DNA of 64,000 nucleotides, from NCBI GenBank assembly GCA_907163375.1, contig CAJQUW010007105.1, positions 218,227 through 282,226 on the forward strand, written 5' to 3'. The stretch is from Prostheceraeus crozeri. Its lineage: Eukaryota > Platyhelminthes > Polycladida > Euryleptidae. The position numbers and the translations under genes were made by a program. How positions within the stretch are numbered: the first letter of the stretch is position 1; each line of letters begins with the position of its first letter. The notes beneath the pieces were generated by a model. It had not been told where the DNA came from, did no database searches, and worked only from the letters and a program-made list of their open reading frames with translations. This document shows positions 36,101-48,700 of the stretch, in pieces.

Positions 36101-36590
36101 TTAGTGCAATGTATACATAGTCGCAGACACATATTAATCTCTACCAGACAACGAAATTTTAGAATTTTGGATTAATGATTGGAATATAATAATACGTGCA
36201 TTATTATTATTGTTTAATGCTCGCATTATTGAAAATTGATGTTTATATATTAGACAAGCCTACATTACTAACAACTGTGTAGTTCAAGCTGATATTTTGC
36301 AGATGTCTGTTAATGTGAAGCTAAATACATATTCCAATAATCAGCAAAAGACGAATAGCATGCAGTATACTCGATCTGTGTCAGAATGTCACTCTATCTT
36401 CAAATCATGTTTAGTCGACCATAAGTTATCACAGTCAGCCGATCTTATGTCGCAGTTGGAATGAGTTATTTATCCCAATTATCGATCGGAAGATCTTAAT
36501 CATGATCAGCAGGAATACAGCAGACAGACTATTCGTCTGAACTCAGTGTCTACAACTCAGCAGGAAAGTTAAATTTTCGATCATTTTCAG
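30173..36590. other. Intergenic or CIMIP2 intron, no assigned gene
   Basis: AT-rich. Open frames such as 33179-33493 (104 codons, Lys/Glu-rich) have no recognised similarity. The acceptor TCATTTTCAG closes the stretch at 36590. The exon encoding the first PGYTG motif expected for this gene family was looked for here and not found. Confidence 0.4.
33179..33493 (+). CDS. Unassigned 104-codon open frame
   Basis: Starts MKIDASYRMFAKSGKIES, basic and Glu-rich in the middle (RKEEELMLRSGF), ends SLTHVYLSRALL. The amino-acid mix is more protein-like than that of neighbouring random frames. There is no domain, signal peptide or membrane segment, and no convincing splice or promoter context. It could be a chance frame or a transposon remnant. 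Confidence 0.15.
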   Translation: MKIDASYRMFAKSGKIESSKKIPSFCPSTGLNQKTLGEDFENMRKEEELMLRSGFKNTRENMQGTLPHFVVWDNSVQPPAVFQTGKKKRKFRSLTHVYLSRALL

Positions 36591-36738
36591 CGCTCCTTCT
36601 ATCGACCCCGCCAGCGGGCTACTGCCATCTCCGCTCATCCCAAATTTGCGACGGAGCAGATCCCAACAGAAGGCAGTTTTATGGGTCAATCTCCGTACAG
36701 ACTAGATAACACCGATGACAACAAATATCAAATGTCTG
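36591..36738 (+). CDS. CIMIP2: CIMIP2-family exon, middle region
   Basis: Acceptor TCATTTTCAG, donor GTAAGTG, 148 bp, phase 0 in and phase 1 out. It encodes RSFYRPRQRATAISAHPKF and ends DNKYQMS(G). The exon is less AT-rich than the flanks. Its K(Y/F).MSG end is what normally precedes the Y.GFVPR block in this family. Confidence 0.82.
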
Positions 36739-39700
36739 GTAAGTGGATCGTATTAGCCTTGGATGGGATAGGTAATTGGGATACAAAGTAACAGAGTTTT
36801 TGTCATTGATTCAAACGTGCAATCATCAATAGACATGGTCTTAATTAATGCGACTTTGTATAAACGAACACTAAATGAGCACTAAATTTCTTGGCGACAG
36901 TCGCCGATTTTGATGTTTTTTCAGTGTTTCGCAATTATCAAAATATGTGTTATAACCACTTCAATAAGTAGGCCTATGCAACATGCTTGCAAACAATCGA
37001 CGCCATCCACATCTGACATGAAACATAAAGTCAACAATTTTTACAATACTACCACTTTTCATCATATTTACACGTTTTAAAGAAATGCTGTGATACCAAT
37101 TTCTTTAAAACCGTCCTTTCAAGAGAATCCTCATGTGGAGTAAAATACAAGATATTACTATGCGCTTTTATATTGCCAATCATCAGAGGTAACTATCCAA
37201 AATTTAACAACTTTCTTGTTTTCTGTGCTAAAGTATACAAGATAATGCATAAAGTATACTACAGTAAGTATACATGAAGAGGCTTGTAAAATGAATACCC
37301 TGCAACGTGCACATATGAACGTAGATCCAAAATCCTCAGTGCTTTTTTATTTACAAATTCTTCAAATTCTGATCGAGTAATAACGAACAATGCATTAAGA
37401 AAAGTAGAATCACTAACAGTTACGATCTACCTATACAAGAAACCTTAACAAAGAAAAATGATACCTAAGCAAAGAAAAATGAATCAAAGAATGATAGACG
37501 CCATTGAATAAATAAAGCATCAGCTGTGGCTTTAAAGCAAAAAGGTAAGCGTCTTATATTTTAGAGCAGCATACAAAACGAAGGAGCACGTATAAAAGTA
37601 AATTTCTCTTCAATTTAGATCAATTGATCCTATCATTCCAGTGAAAGTCTTACTTACTTTTAGTATTTCTATACAAAAGGAAATTGGCAAAGTGATCAAT
37701 ATCTAATTGACATGAATATTCCAATCACATTCGTAATTTTCATCTTAATTTGTGTGACATTCTGCTACTAATGTCGACTTTTTATGTTGTACTCATGTTT
37801 ATGTCGACTTGTTATGTTCGACTTTAATAAATTGTATAAGATTAGCAGCTGAAATCTTCACTCTCACATGCCTGCACACACAAGTTGAAAATGATGCATT
37901 TTGATCATAAAATAAGCCTATGATCAAGAAACTTTGTCAAGAAAGGTCTGGACCTGAAATATCGAAAGAAACTAGCTTTCTTTTTATCTTAGTACGAGTG
38001 AAAGATTGACTAAAACCTCAATGGAGTGAGCTCTTTTCTCGTATAGGAATACAAAAAGTCATAGAATAATTTCATGACAATGTCACATTGAAACATTTAT
38101 CTACAGTTTAAGATTAGAAATTGTCCTAAAGTTCGCATCAAGCACAACGAATAAAAATTGTCCAATATCTACATTTGAGTCATATATCCATGCATTTAAA
38201 CTGTGCAGTATATTGTCGCGGTGATGCGTAACTGCCAGCTGGCACCTGTAGACCCATGTGCTCATTTCATAGCGAATCTGTACAAGCCATAATTTAGCTA
38301 GGCGTAAAATCAAAAACGCAAGTTATCGTTTTGCCTTTGGAATCGAAAAGCAACGGATAATGAAATAATTTTCATGAAAAAATTTTGAACAATGAAATAA
38401 TTTTGTTAAAGTGAACAAAAGTGGAATATCTCTGAAAATGTCACCACTTAACCGGAGGGATTCATGCTTGTAAAGCAGGGATGTGGAGTCCTATCGTTTT
38501 GATAGGGGTTCATTTTTCCTAGGGGTTGATCGGATTCCGGCTTTTGATGGGACTCCGACTCCGGGTGGCAAGTATATAAAGACAAGTTTTTAGAAAAATC
38601 AACTGGTACCCTACATCATAGATCATTATAGGCTTACCTGAACCTATTTTTAGTGATCATTGCTGCATCAATTATCAATAATTTTCTATGAAAGTTGATC
38701 AAATGTCGCTTTCAGTTGGATGCGCGTAACTCGCGGCTCCTCCCATCTTGATGTGTGCTTCACACGGTTTTTCTCCAGTCTCTACCAGGCAGGAAAATTT
38801 CTCATCCTTCTTCAAAAAATATGAGTACACTTTCGATTTTAATATGCACTTTGGAGGAGCCATCTCACACGATTAGCGTGAAGGTAGGAGGCAATGTTCT
38901 CAGACAAGCTAGTATTTCATTTTTGTCTCTGATGTGACCTTTGGCGCGTAGGTGTGATCGAAGCTATGAAATCTTGTCTTCTCTACTAAATCACCGAGTG
39001 AAAAGGCGATCCTTTTTTCACTATCACGGTTCATTCCCTCAAATTATTACAAGCTTTGAATGCACTGATGTCTCTGTACTTTTGTTTGACAGAGAAAGTT
39101 GACATCAAAACAGTGACAGCTATATGCACGAGAATAAACAATTTGTTTACATTATATTTCGGGTCTAATTATAGGCCGGAGTCCGGAGTCCTACCATTTG
39201 ATAGGACTCCGACTCCAGCAAAAATGATAGGACTCCGGGACTCCGACTCCGACTCCGACTCCTTCGCTAATTCTGATAACAGTGTATTTTTGGAAAACAA
39301 TACTTTTATCTTTCATTCATCACTGATATTGGATGAACAACGAAATTGTCCATTGACTAGTTGAAGCGGTCTGACTGCTTTTTACCACTCAGTGCTTGCA
39401 CCCCACGTCCCACGGTATACTACATCTCAATATCTGATCATTTGGATTGTCATTGTACAGCTAAGTATGTGAACCTGTGTGCGGGAAGCTCAACTATGTC
39501 ACTTTAAAAGATCATTTCGACTTTTCGGGATTGTAGTAATCCAATCGTAGGCTTGTAGTTAATACAACAGTGTCTATAGTGGTCAAAAAGACTGATGATC
39601 TTCATGGATGAGATTAGCCTTAAGCCCCTCACAGTCTGTCTGAACTTCTGTTTTATGATCACGTTTGTAAGCATTGGCATTGGTGGACTACAAGAATGTT

Positions 39701-42700
39701 GGCTTAAACAGAAAGTCGTTCGCATGATACAATTTACTTAAAAACTCGGTATATTTAAACGAAGATTAAAAATCTCACCGATAAACAATTTGTATTTGTG
39801 ATGGTTTTAATGAAGATCTTGGGTATATTTGATTCAAAGTCATCCATTACCATGATCCTTGGTAAATATTTGCGGACACATTATGTCCTTAATGGGTTGG
39901 TTATGAATCTCAAAACACAAATTTAACACTTCTTAATCCGTTAAGGATTACTTATTGGTTGCGATATTTGTCGTCACCGTGTCTTTCTCACAGAGCAAAC
40001 CAAATGTACACATAATTAATGGCTTAATTCTAACATTATTGATCTGCGTCTAGAGTAAACATTGTGTGCGTGACAACTAACTACTTGAGCTGAATCACGA
40101 AATGAAAAATTCGATACATATCATAAATGCAGACAGAATAATGGTAGATTGTTGAACTGAATTACCGATTGAAGAATTTGAAAATGTACATCTTGCCGGC
40201 TTCCAAACAGGAAGTCTTTAATAAAGTCTTTACATTTCATCTTGAAATTTAATAGAAACTCAAAAGGTATTTTGAAGACAAGTTTTAGTTTCCGGTGGTT
40301 AGAATAATTCTACGTAAGCAAATTTACCAGATGAACTTTTTTAATTGATTATTTTAAAATGTGTCAAAGCGCTGATGAATTCAATATAAATTTGACCGGC
40401 TTTCCGAAATCGATTTATTCAATAAATAAAACACGGCAAATTGTAAAATGCATCACAGCAGTGTGTTTTGTAATCTGTCGATTATTTTTATTTACCGGCA
40501 CTTGAATAAATCGGTTGAAGAATAACTGCCCTGTTTTGGATATATACACTGATACAAACTGATGGATAAAATAATGAAGTACTGATTAATTGTCATAGGG
40601 CCTATGAAATATCAGCCTTGTGTCATGACAATCGAACATTTAGGGTTATGATGATCATAGCATTAAGATGTCAGATAATAGGATCAGAGAACAAGATTCC
40701 ATCTCCTTCCTTGGATTGGCGGTTACGAAAGACTTGCCATGGAAACCGTACATCCAATCCATTAGCAAGCAGGCAGCTCAACGCATTGGTAGTCTCTATC
40801 GTGCCAGCAGCTATCTTCCACCACAGACTGTCTGCTAACTTCACAAGTCCACTCTTCGTCCTCTGGTGGAGTATTGTTGTCATCTGTGGGCAGGCGCTCC
40901 ACAAACACATCTTAACCTCTTTGAACGGGTTGAGAAAGTGTCAAGAATCTCATGGGTGAAAAACTCGCTAGCAAGTTGCAGCCGGTCTCCGTCAGACGGG
41001 ATGTTGCTTCACTCAGTCTCTTCTACAGGTACTATTTCGGTAGAAGCAGCTCTGTAGTAAATGAGTGCGTACCCAAACCTAAGATCTTCTCCATAAGCAC
41101 ACGCAGAGCTAATGCACTCACATGCTATCATGTGAGCTTAGAACGCGCACGCACTGTGAGTCGCTCAAAAAGCCTTTTTGTTCGCACGGCACAGCTTTGG
41201 AATCAGCTTCCCTAGACCACTTTCCCTGACCAATACAATCTTGATACTTTCAATAGGCGTGCGAACAGGTTTCTGATGGGGACAGGTTAGTCAGATTAGA
41301 AGATCTGTTTTTTTCATTTTATTTATTTAAAATAATACAATTTGTTACTTTTCATTGAGTAACCCCTAGCTTCGTTCATGGCTCAGAGCTTTGCTAGGGG
41401 TGAAAATTCTGTAAAAAAAAATTTCACATGATATCATACATTTGACAGTCTTTAACATTATGCCAGACGACATTATCATTAAGACATAAACTATGATGCT
41501 TCACAATATTTTGTCATTATTGTAGCTGAAAAAGGTTAACTTCCTTTAAAATCTATTTAATGCTGATCTTCAACCGGTTTCAGTTGAGGTTAAAGAGCTA
41601 TTCTCTAATTTTCAATTTTCTAATTTTCTCTAACCTCAATTGAAACCGTTTGAAGACCTTTTGTACATTAGCACTAAATAGATTTAAGAAGACGTCAACC
41701 TTTTTCAGCTACAACAATCATTTGAATCGAATGTCGATTCGTCTTTGAGAGCTGTCTTTAATTATATATTTTGTCATCAGTTTTTGATTAATTTTCTCGA
41801 AATCAAGTTTTTGTCATGAAGTAATGATAATTGTGTTGATTTTATATAAGAAAAGTATCAATTTGAACTGCGGATTTTAATTTGACACTACATGAATAGT
41901 TTATATTTATAAAGACAGCTATCATGAAATTTATATATTTTATATTTTCATATCAAAGACATATTTCATGCAGTTCCACTTCAAATCAAATGAATATTCA
42001 TCAAAATAATAAGTTGCATTCTCTAACAATGTTGTCATACCTAAATAATTATTTCAGAAATCAATCTGCCATCAGTAAGGTCCAGCCCCGCCTTAGAAGC
42101 GCTGATTGAAAAATGGACTAGTGGGAAGGTCCTCCACACCGATCTCGTCAAGTTTGGCTCTAAAATGTAGTCCTAGGATAGTCAAAAGTTTGACGCGCCT
42201 TGAACGTTTAATGTCTGCCGGTGGAAACGCACCACCTGTCCTCTTAAGGGCAAACCTTAAGTCTTGTTAAATATAAGTTTATTAAAATTAGACCCAGCTT
42301 CAATGATATCAAATCATGATGAGATGCTGCTAACACACTATCAATGCTAATTGACAGTGTAGTTCACCTCAACATGATGCAGAATGCACTCAGCTTCCTG
42401 GATCACTTGCATGTAAATACATGTAGGAGGATATGAGCATGGTATCAAGTATACTCGAAGAATTTTCAGAGACGAGGCTGGTATTATTATCGGATAATGG
42501 AATTTCATTATTGATTGCTTGAGCTTCAGATTTGTTTCAAATGATTTTTATGTAAATGAATAGTAAAGTCAATCATTGGTCGCATTAAAGTTTATTGAAG
42601 GCTTAGTGACCATTGATGATGGCCTAGCTCAGCGCATCTACTAAAATATGAAGTAAAATAGATTTTCCTCATATATTTTCAATATTAATTTGTCTATGGT

Positions 42701-45700
42701 AAAGTATATGTGCTTCACTTTCAGACGTTTCCTTGCATTTTTCAGTTATATAAAACCAATGTAATGCATATTATTGATCCTTGATCTTTGAAGTTGAATT
42801 AAATGGACCTACATGTAATTCCGCAAAACCATCGTATCATTTTATTTGAAAGATTTTCTGATTTCTACGTGTTGATGAAGGATGTGAACCTGAAAATTCT
42901 AAATTCTACTGACAAAAAAATGAAATTCACTTTTTGCCAAAACAAATAAGCTGGAGTAAAATATCAATTTTATCAATTGAAAACAATATTTCAGTGCTCA
43001 AGGCCGAACAAAGTATCCGAACTCTCTCGATAAGGGTTTCTTGGTCTATTCACAAACTGAGTAATGCGTAAAAAAGATAGAACCTTCGGCGTCCTGTGCC
43101 TTCTAACGGTTGCTGTAAAGTCTTTACATCTTAGATCTTAGACCAATAAACACTTATCGAGAGATTCCTGTTCTGCCTTGAAACCTTGAAAGAATGGCTG
43201 ACCTCTCTCGCCGCTTGGTCAACTACGACAATATGTTAGGCCTGCATGTTGCAGTCCGATCTCAAAAGTCTATTTTTTCTTTCATTGAATTCTTCTAATT
43301 ATTTTTCCTAAACTTATTTATAAGTGTTGAGTGTGCAATCTTTCATTCTTTTTCAGTTTTATCTGTTCCACGGCACTCATAATAGAGATTGCATTCATTT
43401 AAAGAGGTGTATGTTTAATGACATCTCATTAGATAATTGTCCAGGCAAACACGGCAAGCTGGCATTTTAGGCACAACTTGAAAGTTGGTATCGACTCATG
43501 GCTAAATATTACACTTGCTTCAACGTTTCAATCAATGTCCATTATGTGAATTTTAATCTTGAAAATTTGACTGCATGCCTAAGATCTGGTAAACTAAGAT
43601 CTATTAGGTTAGCAGATCTATTAGCATGTTAGGTAAACATGCCTAAGATCTGGATGCCTAAACTCTGGTATGAGTTTAATTTCATCTTCATTTATCGCAT
43701 TCAAATTCATACCAATGGCTACCACTCAGATGTTACAGAAATATCCAGATTCATTTATAAGTTAGGCTGCAGATATTCAGGAAAGATGCTTCTACATGTT
43801 TTCAAAGTAAAAATGTGCACTCCAGCGTCATTTTCCTGTTGTGCAATTAGTTTATTCACTGTCATAAGCTTCCTATCTGAGCCGTGCTTGCGAGTCCTTG
43901 TATAACGCAGCGTCTACAGATGCCAAGGAAATTCGTGCAGAAATTGTTCAAAACGCGGACATTTATTTAACGAATCTACGTGCGTCAGGTTAAGTACATC
44001 TCTTTGAGCTACCTTTCTGATATTTTTTCATTTTGAATTTATGAGAAATGTAATCTCTGGCAACCAATATCTATCTAAGCAGTGCATCTATGACATGAAA
44101 GTGATAATGACAATTCCTTCCAACCACACCTGGAAGTTCGAACTTTGTAAGATAAGCTGTGAAAAGTTAGCCATCCACTTCGATGGTGGTAAATGTGATT
44201 TCCTCTCTAATCTCTGTATCAGTCTGCAAGTTATGAAAATATGTACACACTATTGGGTCAAAATGTCAAATAAATGTAAATGTATGTTATAGGACTACTG
44301 CATGAGAAATAATTAGCGCAAGATGTCAATATCCTGTGGAAATGAGTGCCATCGGATCAAAATGATGATTTAATCGTCGACAGATTAAAGAACGTAGCGT
44401 CTATCAGTTTGATATCAACTTAGTGTCTTCTAGGTAGTGTTTGGCAAGAAATTTGAAAGAAGCCAAATTTCAGAAACGGACAATGTGCGAAGTGATGTTT
44501 GGTACAGTGGTTTGTGATTTTCGTCGACCATAAGCATCCGCAGAATTTTCTATTTTCGATTGCACACACTTTTATTTCTACCAACAAACTATGTTTCTTA
44601 GTTTGAATATTGTAGCAGTCTGTAATCATCAAATTCAGAAATAATTCTACAAATAGCGACTTTTTTTGTGTTCTTGGAAACAAAATGCAACCGAAAAAGT
44701 TTTTGTGTAGAGTTTTTGGATAGACCATCTAAATGAGTAATATTTTCATTTGTAATCAAGTAAAAAATATGAAGAACAAACCAGGTGTAGCTCCTTAAAA
44801 ATCTGATTTCCCTCCTCTTTTTAAATTCTTGGTTTTTAAGCTTCTTTTTAAATAATGCTGCATAGTTATGAATCACAATCAAGTAATTTAATTGACGTCA
44901 TAGCTATTATGCTATGACGTCATAGCTATTATGCTAAGCAGCTTAAGCTGCAGTGTTCAGTGTACTGCCTTCACTTCATCTTGTTTGCCCTACGCTAATC
45001 AACGTCCACGGTCATTGTCTATGAGCATTTATTTTTCAAATGACATGTTAAATGAATAATTTTATCAAAGAATTGTTTGGAAATCATACCATTGAAATTA
45101 TCATATTATATATGTATCTAAAGAACAATTCGACGCATCGCATTGTTCTTTAGATACATATATAATATAATAATTTTAATGATATCATTTATTTTTCTAA
45201 ATAATGAATTACTAAATTTTGTACAATTTCATTACATTTCTATTCATTCATATCACATATCATTCATATTCAACAGCAAGCAATATTCATCATAACGTCA
45301 CAAACCACAATGTTTGGTGTTTCTTACAATACTATAGTAGTATATTATAAGCACACGTTTTTGAAACAGCGCCTGAGTCTTGCAATACAGAGAGGCAATG
45401 CAACGAGTATTTTGTTTTGTTTCCCAGTGTGCAGAGACCTGAAGGAACTCAGCTATCTTTAATTCACTTTCCTTAAATGTTAACTTCGTCTTCTTTGTAT
45501 CTGCCATTAGATGTATATGAAATAAAAGTTTTATTCACAGATGCACACGTGTATGCTTCATAGTGAACTTTACGATTCCTCAAATGAGAATTATATAGTG
45601 TGTGCAATTGTGCATTCTTTGTTTTATGACTGCTTACTAGCAAGATAACAATCAATCAAGCCAATGTTGTATCTCAAGAAGTGCTGCCATCTACCGATGA

Positions 45701-48700
45701 AATACAATTACACTTTTAGATATATTACAAACACTGTCATTTCGTAAGTCTGCGAAATCAGTCCATCAAATGTATGTTAATATGAATAACAAATCAGAAC
45801 ATGCCATTTTGTAAGCGGTTGAAGTGAATTTCCTTTACAAAGTCTTCTCTCGGTAACGTACAACAGCTGTAATGACATTTCTGATCTGCATCATCAGAGT
45901 CTGAGGCTCAAAGCTATCTGAATTCAGTAGAATTTTTAAGCAGGTCTCTATTAGTACAATTGTCAATGTCTAATAATAGCTTTGGTTCCAAAGCGATTAG
46001 GTTTGCATTAACTCCAGCATCAACTTTTTTCAGATAATTTGCTCGCGTCTCAAAATTCACGTACAAGTGCATTCTCCTGCCAGGAATTTGCTCATCAGCA
46101 TCCCGAAATAAAAAAATTAAAGGAAAAAAGAGAAAAAGGCACTAAAAGATCAAAAGTTAATGCTAACATTAATGCTAACTTCACAGACCATTTAAACCAA
46201 TTTGCTCGCCATCAACAATAGTGTAGCATCAACAAACAGATCATTTCCAAATTTGCTCACATCTTTTCCAATCCATCCTGCCCCTCAAATACAGAGAAAA
46301 TGTCTTTTCGACTCGAAATCAACCGAAAATTAATGATAAAACTAATGCTAACTTCATGGGACATCAAAATGAATTTGCCCGCCCTCACAAACGACTCAGG
46401 ATTGTCAATTGGGTCATTCCCGAATTTGCTCGCATGATTTCGATTACCTCACAGCTCAACAACAACTCAGAATATCGATCTATGTATCGAAAAGATCAGA
46501 CATTTATTAAAAAGTTAATGCTAACTTCATGGGACATCAAAATGAATTTGCTCGCCATCAACGATAGTGTAGCATCAACAAACAGATCATTTCCAAATTT
46601 GCTCACATCTTTTCCAATCCATCCTGCCCCTCAAATACAGAGAAAATGTCTTTTCGACTCGAAATCAACCGAAAATTAATGATAAAACTAATGCTAACTT
46701 CATGGGACATCAAAATGATCTTTTCGATACATGGATCGATATTCTGCGTTGTTGTTGAGCTGTGAGGTAATCGAAATCATGCGAGCAAATTCGGGAATGA
46801 CCCAATTGACAATCCTGAGTCGTTTGTGAGAGCGAGCAAATTCATTTTGATGTCCCATGAAGTTAGCATTAGTTTTATCATTAATTTTCGGTTGATTTCG
46901 AGTCGAAAAGACATTTTCTCTGTATTTGAGGGGCAGGATGGATTGGAAAAGATGTGAGCAAATTTGGAAATGATCTGTTTGTTGATGCTACACTATCGTT
47001 GATGGCGAGCAAATTCATGTTGATGTCCCATGAAGTTAGCATTAACTTTTTAATAAATGTCTGATCTTTTCGATACATAGATCGATATTCTGAGTTGTTG
47101 TTGAGCTGTGAGGTAATCGAAATCATGCGAGCAAATTCGGGAATGACCCAATTGACAATCCTGAGTCGTTTGTGAGGGCGGGCAAATTCATTTTGATGTC
47201 CCATGAAGTTAGCATTAGTTTTATCATTAATTTTCGGTTGATTTCGAGTCGAAAAGACATTTTCTCTGTATTTGAGGGGCAGGATGGATTGGAAAAGATG
47301 TGAGCAAATTTGGAAATGATCTGTTTGTTGATGCTACACTATCGTTGATGGCGAGCAAATTCATTTTGATGTCCCATGAAGTTAGCATTAACTTTTTAAT
47401 AAATGTCTGATCTTTTCGATACATAGATCGATATTCTGAGTTGTTGTTGAGCTGTGAGGTAATCGAAATCATGCGAGCAAATTCGGGAATGACCCAATTG
47501 ACAATCCTGAGTCGTTTTTGAGGGCGGGCAAATTCATTTTGATGTCCCATGAAGTTAGCATTAGTTTTATCATTAATTTTCGGTTGATTTCGAGCCGAAA
47601 AGGCATTTTCTCTGTATTTGAGGGGCAGGATGGATTGGAAAAGATGTAAGCAAATTTGGAAATGATCTGTTTGTTGATGCTACACTATTGTTGATGGCGA
47701 GCAAATTGGTTTAAATGGTCTGTGAAGTTAGCATTAATGTTAGCATTAACTTTTGATCTTTTAGTGCCTTTTTCTCTTTTTTCCTTTAATTTTTTTATTT
47801 CGGGATGCTGATGAGCAAATTCCTGGCAGGAGAATGCACTTGTACGTGAATTTTGAGACGCGAGCAAATTATCTGAAAAAAGTTGATGCTGGAGTTAATG
47901 CAAACTTCATCGCCTTTTTGGTTCCTTGCAGTCATGTAAGCATGAGTATTTAAAAGATTGTCTGAGCCACAGAATTAGATTGCTTAAGCGTGTCACTTTG
48001 CTAGAAGTGCAAACTGATTCAAAACGATGGCACATGCAGGAACTTACTAAGTGGGCAAAAAGGAAGTATCAATGCCTTGCAGAGATAGAATAAAAATATT
48101 TGTGCGTCGCTTGCGGATTGATGTGAATTCCTTCAAAATGCTCCGATCGCTACGATTCCTTCAGATTCGAAGAATTCAGATCATTGCGCAAAAGTTTTCT
48201 CGATCACTTTGCTCCTTCCGATCATTATTTAAAAAAGTTAGCAGGCGCGCGAAAAAACATTCACAAACTTCTCTGTAGAATTTGATATCGTCTGTGTCTC
48301 TTTGCTGTGTGATCCGGTTGATAATAACAGTCACTGAAAATTCGCACAGTTTGCCGTGTTCAATGTTGAACTGGCTGCTTATTGCTAGATTTCTATGGCA
48401 TTGTCAGCAGATTGTGCCATTTCATAGGCATTACATGATCCAATGCTTCCTTTCTAGTCAAACAGGAGAAGAGACGACTGGTCTGATGATGTGGTCTGAC
48501 CACTCTGATAGTCAACTAAAATACTCTCCATTAACTTGCAGGCTACATGGGGTTCGTGCCGAGATATCGATTTCTCGTCGGTGCTGGGTATCCCATCCTA
48601 ACACATGAGGCCATGAATGAGTTCACTGACTGCTTGAAAGTCCGCAGAATGGTCCTCACAGATCCCATTTCCACGGAAATGGTCCCATCTCTCCAACTAC

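Noticed and set aside
39056-39364. 102-codon frame with Asp-Ser repeats
   Set aside because: The repeats are translation of GACTCC triplets at the hAT-like element end.
46356-47550. Three near-identical 107-codon frames
   Set aside because: They repeat at exactly the 346-bp satellite period inside the foldback element and occur on both arms. They are by-products of the repeat, not genes.
46036-47870. CRISPR-like array of short spaced repeats
   Set aside because: The AATTTGCTCGC words have conserved sequence between them, so there are no unique spacers. This is a tandem array in a eukaryotic transposon.
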